Source: Nansenia antarctica
Taxonomy: Eukaryota; Chordata; Actinopteri; Argentiniformes; Microstomatidae
Direction: 5' to 3'
DNA: 64,000 bases
Assembly (NCBI GenBank): GCA_963989245.1
Contig: OZ022339.1
Coordinates: 39,344,151-39,408,150, forward strand
A model generated the notes under the pieces. It saw only the letters and a program-made list of their open reading frames with translations, did not search any database and had not been told where the DNA came from. Shown piece by piece: positions 22,510 through 35,115 of this stretch; position 1 is the stretch's first letter, and each line of letters starts with the position of its first letter. A program made the position numbers and the translations under genes.

Positions 22510-22950
22510 ATAATATCCTGGTTTTAAAAAGGAACCCAAGGACGTTTTCCAATTTACAGAACAACAGTCAGACAGACAAAACAGAAAACACAGAGACAGT
22601 GGCCCAATCCCCTTTCCCTTTTCTACCCCTACGGCTCATTTTGGAGTGCCACTCGCTTTGGAGCCAAGGCCTTCGAACAGAGCCACAAGGGCTAGTGGTT
22701 TGAATCCTCCCCTATGAAATGGGTCAACCCTTCAAGACCCTGATACGTCATCAGTAGTATCTTAGAAAAGTATTGACGCTCGCGATTCATTCACAACTTA
22801 AGTTTCATCCCATCAATCGATTAAACAATTAATCAAATAAAAAGCAACAATGCTTCATTATCAGGCAAGTTCATGACAGAATAGTGGTGCTCTGTAGGCT
22901 AGCAACCCTGCTCCTTCCCTGCCAGTTTGCACGGATATTAGAGGAATGGT
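22510..22950. other. Unannotated sequence
   Basis: No gene or classified element recognised. Confidence 0.35.
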
Positions 22951-23059
22951 AAAAAGTGCAGCAACTAAGCGGCTGAACTTTAGTTAAATATCAGGCGTCA
23001 TATGCCATCAAAGGGGGGGGAAAGGCGACATGGAAATATGTAAAAAAATGCGTGACTAT

Positions 23060-24213
23060 CAAATCAAATCAAATCAAATTTTATTTGTATAGCGCATTTC
23101 TTACAAGATGCAACTCAATGCGCTTCACACAATGAAAATGTTCAGTCAATCAGTCAATCAATCAATCAATACTGACAGAGCCGCGAGCAGGCAAAAGTAA
23201 AAAACCTGTATACTATGTAGCCAGGAAAAATTCCCTTGCAGCCCTCTACCAATAGAGCGACTACTAGCCAGTTTGCTTACCAGTACCCAGCGGTCCCCCA
23301 GGGGAGGCCAGGACCACCGGCACAAAGCAAGCAAGCAAGGGCAAAAACCTGTACACCATGTATCCAGGAAAAATTCCTTGCATATTATCGGCGTACACAC
23401 TGTCCATACATTTTGTGTTGTATTTGCATCGTTCTGCATCCAGTATGGTCACAGGTCCTGCCAAAAGAGAAACTTAAGCACAGTTATGATGCAACAACAC
23501 AATAGAGACAATAAAGATGACAGCAATACAACCTGATGGTGGTCCTGGTACACCCTTGTACCGGTTCCAGTACTGCTCTAGGTGCTATTTGGAGCTGACA
23601 GTGCCTCATCAGCACCCGGGTCCATTTTCCTGTCAACACAAATCTCAAAACACGAGTATGGTGTAATGGCCTAGTGATCCTAGTTCTATAATGTCCAATG
23701 TCTCCCTTAGTATCAAAAGGCGACATTGAATAAGTAGGTTTTGAGGTCACGCTTAAAAATGTCCTGAGTTTTAGACAACCTCAGGCCCTCAGGTAGGGTG
23801 TTCCACAATCTAGGAGCATATATGCTAAAAGCTGATCCTCCAAATCTCTTTGTCCTAGCCTCTGGCACTATTAAAAGTTCCGTGCCACTAGACCGTAGGG
23901 GTCTAGCTGGTGTGTATCTTATGAGCATGTCCACCATGTAATTGGGTGCATCACAGTGAAGTGATTTATAAACTAGTAAAAGGATCTTAAAGTCTATTCT
24001 ATGACTGACAGGGAGCCAGTGTAGTGATCTCAAGACAGGTGTGATGTGCGCTCTCCGTTTGGTCCTAGTAAGGACACGAGCAGCAGCATTTTGAACCATT
24101 TGTACTATTTATCATTTTTTTGGGGAGACCTGTCAGGAGAGCATTACAGTAATCTAGCCTACTAGTAACAAACGCATGCATTAATTTTTCAGTGTCTGCC
24201 TGGGAGAGAAATA
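23060..24213 (-). mobile_element. L2-type LINE, 5'-truncated
   Basis: On the minus strand the LINE ends with an (AAATC)n tail at 23060-23078, preceded by 'ttttatttgtatagcgc', the typical 3' end of fish L2 LINEs. Coding sequence of the RT C-terminal region lies at 23713-24210. The 3' UTR (about 23180-23420) contains an imperfect direct duplication of about 45 bases ('ccaggaaaaattcc' phrases). Confidence 0.82.
23713..24210 (-). pseudogene. L2 reverse-transcriptase C-terminal fragment
   Basis: The frame carries the conserved L2 tail region: 'VQNAAARVLTRTKRRAHITP', 'LRSLHWLPVSHRIDFKILLL', 'PLRSSGTELLIVP' and 'AFSIYAPRLWNTLPEGLR', ending 'KTYLFNVAF'. Just upstream another frame gives 'SRLDYCNALLTGL', so a frame change separates the two. 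The polymerase core with the YADD site is absent (5' truncation). The same blocks appear in the longer L2 at 42.0-44.1 kb. Confidence 0.88.
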
Positions 24214-24329
24214 ATATCATGCACAAATCAGCCTTAAAACAGGTAATGTTAGATAGGTAACGTTAGTAGAGCATTAGTCAGCTACATGATATAACCCATC
24301 AATAATATTACATAATAACAACTGCTCGG

Positions 24330-24715
24330 ATTAGATTGCGGGTTGTTTTGGTTTATTAAGTGCCACAGCTATAGCGTCATATACCATCAACAAGGGAAAT
24401 GCGACATGAAAATAGGTCAAAATGTGCGACTATCATGCACAAATCAGCCTAATGTTAGATAACTTTATATTAAATATGTCTACCATCATCCGCTGTCAAA
24501 CGCCACAGGTAAGAATTTATTTCTAAATAAACAGGACTGTACATCTTGTTCTGGAGTGGAAATGTGAATCACGCTCCGATGACATGGTGTATTTCTATGG
24601 GAAGGCTGTTGCCTGGGCGCTTCCATTGGACTGCCTGGGGCGGGACGCCGGAGTGCTCATACAATCAGCTAATCAGATATGAGTGCTCCGGTGTCTTGCT
24701 TTGGGTAGTCTAATA
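24330..24715 (+). repeat. Unclassified dispersed repeat, copy C
   Basis: The longest uninterrupted copy: 'tttattaagtgccacagc' ... 'gcgactatcatgcacaaatc' ... 'ggtgtatttctatgggaagg' ... 'gagtgctccggtgtcttgct'. The last 60 bases contain an inverted pair ('ggagtgctcatac' and 'atgagtgctcc'). Confidence 0.6.
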
Positions 24716-24884
24716 GAAGTGCCCAGATAATAGTTTTGCTATTATATTGTCCTCTACTGCTGAGCACTAAAACCCTTGGATCTTTAACTTGGCTGAAGTG
24801 TGCTAGACTTTACGTTTGGAATGGTGTATTAGATGTTGGGACTTGTAAGCATAGGCACAGCACATCGGCATCATATTCTTTTTT

Positions 24885-25440
24885 TGTTATGCTTGTTATA
24901 ATGATAAGGTTGCAATAATCCAGGCGGGAGGTGACGAAGGCGTGGATGAGGGTTTCGGTCACAGAGTCGGAGAGGGACGATTGGAGTCTGGCAATGTTTT
25001 TGAGGTGGAAGAAGGCCGGATTTGGTGATGGATTTGATGTGTGACTGGAAGGAGAGGGTGGAGTTAAGGATGACACCCAGGTTGCAGAATTCGGAGGATG
25101 GTGCAACCACCGTCGACCTGGAGGAGAAAGTAACCAACCTTCCGGAACAGCATCTTGGGTGCCACAACCATGAGCTCTGTTTTTTTGCTGTTGAGTTTGA
25201 GTAGGTTAGCTGACATCCATGTTTCTATTTCAAGCAGGCAGTTGACAAGAGATTGAGGGGGGAGCTGAGAGGATGGTGTAGTGCTGAGATACAGTTGGGT
25301 GTCATCAGTGTAGCAGTGGAAGTTTAGGCCATCGTGATGATCTGGCCGAGGGGAAGCATGTAGACAGTGAACAGGAGGGGTCCAGGCACTGAGGCACGCC
25401 CTGGTTGACTGGGGCTGTAGAGGAACTGGAGCCGTTGATG
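24885..25440 (-). pseudogene. L2 reverse-transcriptase fragment
   Basis: Minus-strand frames contain 'GVILNSTLSFQSHIKSITK', 'IARLQSSLSDSVTETLIHAF' and 'SRLDYCNLII'. Upstream (25150-25440) lies sequence encoding the region around the 'CYTDDTQLYL' motif of the RT active site. Several frame changes separate these blocks. It is an internal slice of an L2-type LINE, from the palm to the thumb, with neither end preserved. Confidence 0.82.
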
Positions 25441-26570
25441 GGACACTTTTGTTTTAAATATGGACAAATATGTGTACCCTAACTGTACAAACTTTTATCA
25501 TTGCAACATTGTTATTCCACGAATGCAGATTAAACAGACTCTGATCAATCCTCACCATTACAGTGTCACATTTACTTTATTCATTTATAAAAAAATAACA
25601 TTAATATTAATGAAATTAAATTGTATGTCCTGGTTCCGTCATATAGCTATACTGCCAGGTGAATATGGAGAGTGGAACACTGCATAAGGAGGTTGCCTTG
25701 CCACCTGCATGTCACTGGTTTGAATCATGCTATGCAAAATAATAATTATTGTTGTGAATGCTTATTCTTTCTAAAACTTTCCAACTTGCCCTTACCTTAA
25801 CCACTCAAAGTTAATACCTAATACTTCCTAACCATCACGGAATTCAAAGTTAAAGATTAACTTCTCAAATCCACTTACCCTCATGTAGCGTATCTTAATT
25901 TGGACTCTTGTATGGGTGAACCAGGACACTCAATTGATAATGTGTACAGTACATTGTGTACAGTATAGGTACATGATTCAATTAGGAGACTGTGTTGGTT
26001 TTGAATCATGTACGATATAGCCTGAACCCTGAATAGGCCTTCAGAAGAAAGAATGTGATGTGTTGAGGTCTGTGTCCATACAAAACAAGTTGTAATGTCA
26101 CCTTGCCTCCACGCTTCTGAAAATGATAGACCTCACTGTGTGGCTATGGTGATGTAAACCAACAACTCAACTCATTCAGGCCTACAGTTGGTGTTGTTGG
26201 TGTTGTGTGTTGGTGTATAGTACAGATGAGCCGACAGTACAACAGCGATTTTCTTTTGACCCTGTAAAAGGATGCTTGAAGTGGAGACCTCGTAGATATC
26301 AAAGAGGAAATCTCTGTATTCACATCCACACTGTAAAAAAAACAACTACGCTTTATTCAGTAGAGTTAGTATTCTGAATTGTTCAGACAGGAACATTTAA
26401 ATTACTATGACTGAACGTAAAAATGTACATCAGAGGAATGGAATGGACCCCAATAAGTTCTAAACATACAATTGTGAATAAACTGAAATTGCAATTCGTT
26501 GTTGGCACATCTGGTTCGTTGGTATAACAGCAGGGCATGCGCACAAGGCAGCTCAGACCTCAACACATTT
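25441..26570. other. Unannotated sequence
   Basis: No gene recognised. A possible tRNA-like B-box ('ctggtttgaatcatgc') lies at about 25713-25728 without a convincing partner. Confidence 0.35.
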
Positions 26571-27040
26571 TTTTGATTGGCCGCTTGGCCACAACTGATT
26601 TGCATATTAGCGGCCCCAAAGGATTCTGGGCCCAATTTATGTGACTGTGTTGTACAGGGGGAAGTATGGGGTAGTTCCAAGTTCCACGGGATAAGTCAAG
26701 CTACAGACATGCCTTTGAATATTTTGCTGTGTCAATGTTCTAATGGCGGTTGACGTCCAATAAAAGCTCGCATAATTACATTGTGTGCGAGTCCAATAAA
26801 TATCCGCTCTACAATACAAATCAGGAGCATTGTTCTCACTGAATAAGAGTTGATTAATATTGATGAAATTCAGTATTGTGGCGAATGTTATCGCCTGGTT
26901 ATGCGTTACAGCCAGCTAGCTAGTCACGGCTACTGTTATGTTCACTACTGTTGTTCACTGCGTTGTTGTTGTTCATTGATTGGCCGCTTGGCCACAACTT
27001 ATTTGCATATTAGCGGCCCCAAAGGATTATGGGCACAAGG
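26571..27040. repeat. Pair of 65-bp direct repeats with octamer motif
   Basis: The phrase from 'gattggccgcttggccac' through 'atttgcatattagcggcccc' to 'aaaggatt' occurs at about 26574-26632 and again at about 26979-27030, with about 400 bases between the starts. Each copy holds a perfect ATTTGCAT octamer and an inverted 'ggccgcttggcc' core. No coding content lies between. Confidence 0.75.
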
Positions 27041-29330
27041 TTGTTTCAATGGGGGACAAAAATTATTTAATTGAATTCATCCAAGTCAGGACTGCAACAC
27101 AAGATGTCACAGGCAAACATAACCAATGATCAAGGCTCAGTCACAACAAAAACAAGTCACCTGGGAACAAATGAGAAGATTCCCTAGGCAGTCCATCAAA
27201 GATGAAACTGTTTATCCTCAGTCAATACAAGAGACATAACAGAGATATAAACCCCCCAAACAAATGACTACCTTTGGCCTTTTTATGGAATCAGCTGGCC
27301 ACATGCTAGCGCAGCGTTGAGGTAATACAGCACTGTGGACAAGACTATCATGAGGCCCAGCGGAGGCAGAGACAACATCAATAACGCAGTCCCCAAATCC
27401 TATTATCCATTATAATAGAACTGGGGTACAGGAGAGCAGATGGGTGTGTGGGAAGGTGAGAGCGACGAGGTGGACGGCCGCCTCCATCTCCCCCAGATGA
27501 CTTACACAACATCCGATACACACCACGCTTTCACACCCACATCTTTCAAACCAAACACCAAGGACTGGGAACCTGCTTGTGTGAGAGAGAAATACCTCCC
27601 AGAGGAGTCTTATTTCAGGGACAGGAAATTGACAAATGTCAGTATTTAGTCTTTAGTCAAGAACTAGTTCCTAAACAACAACAAGAAGCACGCCTGCTGC
27701 CATATGATGGTGACAATTAATATATATGCACAATCAATTAATATATATAAAACAATTAAAACAATATGAAAACAAATGAGGGACTATTGAGATGCTAGAT
27801 TGAAATAGGTTGGGGCTAGTGGGCAGAATGTTTGTGATGAAACACTGCTAGTTATACTCTGATTGATCACAATGGGAGTTCTGTTTCAAATGAATTACAG
27901 TATTTGTGCAGTAAATAACTGATATAGGCCTAGGTCCTTATAACCGCATACTCTCAAGAAATAGTTTAATGAGAAATGTGAAGAGATTATTTGAAGTGCA
28001 CACACAAACCATAAGAGCATGAAACATCCCTGAATACTATTCTATGATGATTTAGCCTTTTAAGACACGTGATATCCTAATGAATACAAAAACAGTGAAC
28101 CCCATCTGCCCATAGGGCTCATTAACGAGTAGCTGTATTTTATTAATACATAATTATGTGTGGGCCTATTTTGTGTCATATCTGCACATGCAAGCATCTT
28201 TGAAGGGGTCAGGCAGCTGTTCACACTGTGTAGTGATTAATGAGAAACCTGGCTGCACCACAATGCTGTTCTTTCTTCCCCCATAAATAAGTCTGTGCCA
28301 AGCAAAGAATCACTGCAGGCCCCAAACATCTTGTCAGGGCACTTCAGGGGCAATAAAGACGTGATCGGGGGGGACATCTATTGACTTTGGAATGGGAAAC
28401 CATGGGGTCAAGACCAAGGACAAGTCCAATGGTGCATAAAATTGTAGTAGCACATTGAGTGTTGCCCGTCTTGAAGATGACATGTTTGTTGCCTCGTGTC
28501 ATGCATGTGAGTCCAGGTTTCCTCCTGACTATTTATTGATGTTTACATAATGTTCATGTTGACAACTGGCAGAGTAGTTGCTGTATTTCTCAAGTAAATT
28601 ACTTCGATGAGTATTTGACTCATAGTAAAGATTTTATCTTTAAATAATTCACAGAAGCTTCAGAAAGAAATTGGCAGACAGTGGCCCACTGGTAGTGCAT
28701 AATTTATTTGAAAGACCCACTTATGACGTATTATGCTATGTAGTCTAATATCCATGTAACAGAGCCATATAGATGCAGGCATCAAGCATTAATCAATAAG
28801 GCATGATAGAATGTCACAGAAAAGGGGTCTCTTTTGGTATATTCCAGCATAGTTCCATAATGCTATAAACATGCATCAATAAGGTGCTATGAATATTTAA
28901 GACTTTATTACCTTCAATAAGAGGATTCTTAAAGTAAAGTCTTAGCCACAACATTATATCGTAAACAAGGCCTTCAAACTCTTCATCCATTTGTCATGGA
29001 ATGACCATGACCGGTAGAATGGTATGCCGTTACTTTGATGCCACACGCCACATGAGGAAAGATTTGATTTGTGCACACATATATCCAGTTGTGGGAACCT
29101 AACGATGTGTGCACATTGACTTTTTTTTCTTTCTTGTGCAAATCAAACTACTTTGCAGATGGGTTACCCTAAAGTGGTGAGAGACAAAACAATTGGAATG
29201 TTTGTGAGCAGCCTGTTTTGTGCACAAACATACACTTCACAAATATGATGACAGGTTCTGGTGAAAAGTCCTACTCAATATAACAAACAACAATTTTAGG
29301 AGCACTAAATACTATAGGCCTACTGTGAAT
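27041..29330. other. Unannotated, mostly unique-looking sequence
   Basis: No transposon signatures and no recognisable coding exons. The + frame at 27440-27649 (69 codons) has no motif that I know. This is one of the longest repeat-poor stretches of the window. Confidence 0.4.
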
Positions 29331-29497
29331 TGGATTCACTATCGTCTGCCTTCCTGCTTCGTGGGCTACTGGTTAGTGATATATGGCTTGTAAACAAACG
29401 TACGTTTTAGGATATAAAAAACCAAGGACAGTGTGGTCATCTAATTATGTGTAGGTATGTGTTTTAGCATGTTGTGATATGCTAACATGCAGTTAGA
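29331..29497. repeat. Dispersed repeat, uninterrupted copy
   Basis: An inverted copy of 7659-8057 that lacks the 185-bp insertion found there. It therefore serves as an approximate empty site for that insertion. Confidence 0.6.
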
Positions 29498-30743
29498 TGT
29501 TTATAGTGATGTTCTTTCTTAGCTGTTAGCTAGCTACCAACACGATGGTAGCGTTTTGATTCAGAGCGATTTTCTCCAGTATTTGGTTTGAGGTATACCA
29601 ACATTCAAATAAGCATATCCTCATGTATGACACATCATTTACAGTCTGCACGTTCATAATCTGTAAAAAACAGAAAAACGAAAAACTTTTACCAGACCCT
29701 GTCACAAATGTAAACATTTGTCCATATATTTCACCTTGCGTACGTGTAACATTTTTCATGAAGGATTAAATGAAGGATTGATTAAATGACATGCTAGTTT
29801 AGCTAGCTGGATAGGTACAATGTAGCCAGTAATGGAAATGCAATACAATTCACTAGGAACCTTGGTGGGTCCAGGGATAAACTGAGCTGATATTGGGCAT
29901 AAAAAAATATTTATCAGAGAATTAAGGAGATACCATACTCCATTCAATATGTGGCTATTAGCAATCGATAGGATTATTCATAGATGTACCTTTTCCCTCC
30001 ACCAAACATTACCCAATAGGAGACCGGCTTGCACCACATCCCTGCTTGGCTGGATGGGTTTGTCACATCTGTCCAGCCCAAAATAATTTATTTAGGCAAA
30101 AGTAGTCCCAACAAGCACCGACGGACCCGGATAAATTTGGACCAGCCCGATAACGGCCAGATCAAGTCATATCATGACTAGTTAGTATCTGGCCCAGAAT
30201 ATCACCCCATTTCAACTAACATACATTTTACAGAAAAATACTTTGCCAGTGAAATAACTAAATGGTTGTAATTGAGGTTAAAATTAAAAAAAATCAGACC
30301 AAAACTTTGCGTAACTTCGGAGACATAATTTGCACTGATTTACAAGCTGTTTGAAAATGCATTAACAAAACTGATTTTGATAATTTGTCAAGTCATGTTA
30401 CAGTTTTTCCCAATTGCTAAAACACAAAAGCCAATTCTCTAAACCAAATGACCAGTTCTCTAAACACATTTAATAAAACTAGCTCCCATTTGCCAAAACC
30501 ATAAACACATTTCATATGAAGACACAATTCACAAAACACAATCCTCATTTTCTCATAAATCTAAACACATTTTGTCTTGCTAAAACACAAGTTGCAAAAA
30601 ACTCTGCTCAAATTCTCAAATTAAAGCTCATGTGATGCAAAATGCTTGCCACAGTCAGCAAAATGTGAACACAATGAACACACCTGGCTTCATTCATTAA
30701 ACATAACGACTCAAAATGTAAGACACTTGTTGCAAATGATTGT

Positions 30744-30800
<57 letters not shown>

Positions 30801-30920
30801 TATAGTTCCATAAATAACTAAAAAAACATCACACCCTGAACATTGTTTTCAGTGAGTATTGTTGTGTGTAATGGATCCTCTGTAGTGTTTGCATTGAGTT
30901 GTGATACAGTACAGTATTGT

Positions 30921-31322
30921 ACATGTTACGGTACATGTGGGAATACGGTACATTTTTCAAACCTTTATTTACGTAAAACTCGATAGGACAACAGTGCAAC
31001 AACTTCGCGGCTGAACTTTAGTAAAATTTCGGACATCATATGCCATTTAAAGGGGGGAAATAGATATCTAAAAATGCATGACTATCATGCAAAATCAGCC
31101 TTAAAATATGTAACGTTAGATATAACGTTAGACAGGGAGCGCAGATTTATTTTTATGCATGACTATCATACATGTGGGAAAACTAGGGTTAGGGTTAGGT
31201 GCTAGGGTGCTAGGGTTACAGTAAGGTTAGGGTTAGACATGCCAGCATGTACCAAGTCACCCTAGCACCTAACCCTAACCCTAGTTTTCCCACATGTACC
31301 GTATTCCCACATGTACCGTAAC
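30921..31322. repeat. Long palindrome with telomere-like core, one arm interrupted
   Basis: The right arm (about 31258-31322) reads back as 'gttacggtacatgtgggaat', 'acggtacatgtgggaaaac', 'tagggttagggttagg'. The left arm has the same order but is split: 30924-30953 and 31170-31210, with 216 foreign bases between. Two TTAGGG units plus TAGGGT variants lie on each side of the centre. Confidence 0.8.
30950..31173 (+). mobile_element. Insertion of dispersed repeat (copy D) with 4-bp direct repeat
   Basis: The segment 30954-31169 is flanked by ACAT (30950-30953 and 31170-31173). The uninterrupted right arm of the surrounding palindrome shows the pre-insertion sequence with one ACAT. The inserted sequence matches copies A-C over 'catgcaaaatcagccttaaa' and 'aacgttagacagggagcg', and it contains a repeated 'gcatgactatcat' at its end. 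Confidence 0.7.
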
Positions 31323-32101
31323 ATTGAAGGAAGTTATACTATTTCAATTACTGTAACTCTCACCCACCCCTGTGGGTGAATGCGTACTTCAGAATGGTCA
31401 AGAGATCCCTTTAGAAAGAAGTCGATTGTCCACACGTAAGATCAAGTTCGAATTACTGTACTGTAATGTTTTTTTAGTTATATAGTAAAATTAGCCAAGC
31501 ATTACAGTAAAACATTCATGAAGAACATATACATACTGTAAAATGATATTTTCCAACAACATACTGTATGTATTTTCTGTAGATTTACATACTGTTCATA
31601 TGAAACACACAAATCTATGAATGCCCAATACTCTACAGTGGTATATTCTGAGAACAGATACTGTAAGGTTTTAAAAATGTGCTTTGGCAGTTGTGAAAAA
31701 AAAGAACATTCTCACTTTTTTTTTTTAGGCTGTTTTCAGTTGTTTTGTTGTAGTCTGTAATGATGCTTATAGTGTTTACATTTTTGCAGGCTTTGAGCAG
31801 CTGTTTTGGTGTGAAAGTTTGAGTTTTGAAGAGAGAAGGTGTGGTTTTGTTTATGTAGCTTTAGAAAAGTGTGTTGGGTTTAGAGTTTTGGGAAAATGGA
31901 GGAAAGTTTTGTGAAATGTGTTTTAGCAATTGAGAAAAACTGTATGACTAGTCCGATCTGGCCCAGAATATCACCCTATTTCAACTAAGAAAAATCTTAG
32001 TGAAAAATACTTTGACATTTGATCATTTGTTCAACTTGAGTGAGATCAGCACGGAGGAATTCGGGCCAGCCCGATAACGGCCAGTTCAAGTTATATCACG
32101 T

Positions 32102-35030
32102 CTTTTCCAGGATGTTATCTAAACAACTTTTTAATGACCCAAATACAACCGGCGGTTTTAGGTCACCAAAAAGTCGTTGAGATGACGTCCTGGAAAAGAT
32201 GTCATAAAAATCGCCAAATCGACATGTGACCTGGCCTACTCCTGGAAGTCTCCGATAGACGACACCATGATGTCTTAATAATGTCTTTGTGCTTGCTGGG
32301 GTTGAGTGCAAGGTGAAACAGCTCCAAGCATGTGCACAGAAGCATTGTGTGCAGAGTAAACTATTTGGTGAATGTCTACAGATATTAATATATTGTTTTC
32401 CTTTTATGAATTAGAGTATATTGGTCTACAGTGTCATTTGTATTCTTCCATAATTTGGGGTAGATGCCTTGTGTGCATAAAATAAATATTACACGCAAGG
32501 TGTGGCATCAAAGTAACACCATGGTATGGCCATTTTAAAAATCAACACCGTCAAAGTATGCATGTTTACAATGAAGAAGTGTACAGGCCCAAAGTTAATT
32601 AAGCGATGTTGGACTTACTGTGGCTTGAAATCTGCAATCTTAAGCCTGTCCATGTTGAGAGGCTATTTATTGATTACAGTTCCTTTTGAGATTTGGGGAG
32701 TTGCGGAGCTGATGCAATCAGCACTGATGTAATGGGCCTATGCATTTAAATGGGCTAGCCCCCATGCTTTTCTGACTGCTATTGATCAACATCTCTTGAC
32801 TAAGCCCATAATCAAGCTACAGGATCAGTCACTTCACACCACCCTGTCACTGTTATGAACCTTCTCTCTGTAATGACTTGTCAGGTGGAAGGGGATTGGG
32901 GTCCATACTGGCAACCCACCAGTTGTCAATCGTATTGGCCTATTTAGAATTTCCACCATGTCAGGTATTTAAGTGAGTGATGACTCTGACAATGGTATGG
33001 TTGAGTGGGCATATGAGGCTGTTAGCAGGCATTCTCAAGATGTTAAATAATTGGTAGAATGATTATTCAGTCTCTGACAAGAATAGCATTATATAGTAAG
33101 GTATAAGAGAATCTAGTTTACTATGTCGATGTACCTAATGACACTGTTCTTTTGGCTCAACCTACATGCACCTAATGTGCACATTATCTACCATAACATT
33201 GAATGAGTTCATGTCAAAAAATTATATACTTTCAGCAACAACCGATCCAATAGTAATTCATTCATCATATACCTTTCATTAATGCTAATTGTGTGACTAA
33301 TTCATCGGTCCTTGAGTGTTGTATTGATTATCCATAGACATCTTCTAATACACTCCAGACACTTGGTCGGTTTAGCTGAGTACAGCAATAGCTCAAAGCC
33401 TTCCAAAGTCACCATCAGATATGACAGGAAATATATTGATATTGATCTTAACTCCTTCACTGGGATCAGCCCGGCTGTCGATCGAATCAAAACACTAAGT
33501 GAGGGGCATCTCATAAGCCGAACGGGAACACTTTTCCCAATAGCAAAAGTCTTCTGATTTGGTTTTGGAAATGTTGTTTGTGGGATGACCAAATTACCTA
33601 ATCTTATTCACTGAATGGTCTTGTAAAAAAGAGAGTGGAAGTGTAAAAACTAGTAAATTCATATGCTGATAATATGTGCTTTAGTATGGAGAAACAGCAT
33701 GCGGTTATATTTAACAAGGAAAACAATTGCAACACAGTTCACCCACTGCAGAGAAATCCATCTCATATTTCATTTCCAGGGTTAAGGTTTCTGTGGGATT
33801 TGTGGAGGTTAGACAGTAGCTGGCGGGCTCCAAAATTAAATAGAATATCAACATTTTATAGACCACCAGTCTATAAAATATAGACCACCAGTACAATCAT
33901 GTCTCTTTAACACTAGACTAGCCTCGCAGTCTAGCCCTAAGCACAGAGCTTTGTGAGACCCCTGTGACATTTAGAGTTCCTAAAGAAAAACCTCCAGAGG
34001 GTATTAACTCAGTGAGTTGCCTCTTCTGGAAAATTATGTTCTGGAGTTGGTGCTCCAAATTTTAAACAGGTGTGAAATGCATACAAAGTATATATAGCAT
34101 CTTCAGATACATGTTCATTAAAAGACTACCAATATTTCAAAAATGAATTGTGTATGGTCTTAGCTTATGGTCTTACTTCTTGTTAGTATTCTTCTATGAA
34201 CTACAATCCAATGTTTTAAGGCTCTGTATATGATGTTTCCGTTGGTATTGCTCTGACAATGTTGTTAAATAACAGATGAAGTGTCAAAAAAAGGAAATCA
34301 TGCCATGCAGTGTTTCATTCTTTATCATACCAGTTCCATCCAGCAGTGCTCATTGTGTAAATCATGGTTTGTGCAGCCATGTCTGTTTATATACCATTTT
34401 TCTTTCATCTGCCCCATATGTCACCTAGATCTCATCTTTAAAATTGAATAACAAAATCAATACCTCGATAAATCAAGAGGTATTGCTGTTTCTGGTGATT
34501 ACTTCTTCCCAGACAGAGGCCTGGTTTCAGGTCAGCTTTCTCCACGTTGTCTGAGATCACAAGGTTATGTTTCATCGAACTGGGTTGAGTTTCTCAACAG
34601 CTTCACAGTGCTAGGATCATGTAGTCCATTGTAGGCCACAGACAGAATATGATCTTGGTGCCAGGAATGTTTCGAGAAACTCACCCATAGTTTTATTATA
34701 AGATGACTCTTAAGTGACTTCAAAGTCACTTTCTATATTCTGCAAGTATACAGTATAGTATAAATAGCAAAACAGTTATTTCTGCTTACTTATACTTAAG
34801 CTTACTTATATTTAATTGTGTAACACTTCAGATGTATTAGAAAATAATGTATGTGTGTCTGTGTAATAGATAGCCAAAAGACAGGCACACAGACTATTTA
34901 ACATAACATGTAGACAGATTAAAACATTGAAATTCTGCTTGAGGTCATAATACTGGGGACGGAGAATCATTTAATATTTTGTCCAGACTAATGAACTCCT
35001 CAGAGAAAATAAAATCCTACCTGTGGCTAG
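32102..35030. other. Unannotated, mostly unique-looking sequence
   Basis: No recognisable coding exons or classified repeats. A short duplication ('gaccaccagt' with 'tataaaatat') lies at 33860-33895. Candidate conserved non-coding DNA cannot be distinguished without comparison to other genomes. Confidence 0.4.
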
Positions 35031-35031
35031 T

Positions 35032-35115
35032 TGAGCTGCAACGTTTGCAGGAAAAGCGCTATACAAATAAAGTAAGTTAAGTTATTATTATTATTATTAT
35101 TATTATTAATAATTA
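35032..35115 (+). repeat. LINE 3'-end stub
   Basis: 'gagctgcaacgtttgcagg' and 'aaaagcgctatacaaataaa' followed by (ATT)n. Same family as the stubs at 1.5 and 36.2 kb. Confidence 0.6.

Larger units (their letters stand above)
22955..24290 (+). repeat. Unclassified dispersed repeat, copy B, split by an L2 LINE
   Basis: Sequence up to 'gcgtgactatc' (23059) continues after the LINE at 'atcatgcacaaatcagcc' (about 24218), which is exactly the order seen uninterrupted in copies C and D. The LINE therefore inserted here, with 'atc' shared at both junctions. Confidence 0.65.
30399..31944. mobile_element. TA-flanked non-autonomous DNA transposon (Tc1/mariner-type)
   Basis: The left end CAGTTTTTCCCAATTGCTAA and right end TTAGCAATTGAGAAAAACTG are inverted repeats flanked by TA (30399-30400 and 31943-31944). 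No transposase is present. The A+T-rich body carries many 'ctaaacaca'/'tgtgtttag' phrases, a (GT)n at 30744-30799 and a long palindrome at 30921-31322. Confidence 0.8.
30121..32101. repeat. Degenerate tandem repeat interrupted by a TA-flanked transposon
   Basis: The phrases 'ccagcccgataacggccag' and 'ctggcccagaatatcaccc' occur in order at about 30147-30222, and again at 31960-31980 and 32063-32083. Joining 30385-30400 to 31945 gives a stretch matching 30160-30220, so a tandem repeat was opened by the element at 30401-31942. Confidence 0.6.

Noticed and set aside
31180..31290. Interstitial telomere
   Set aside because: Only two TTAGGG units per arm, arranged as a palindrome inside a TA-flanked transposon. 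This is not a telomeric array.
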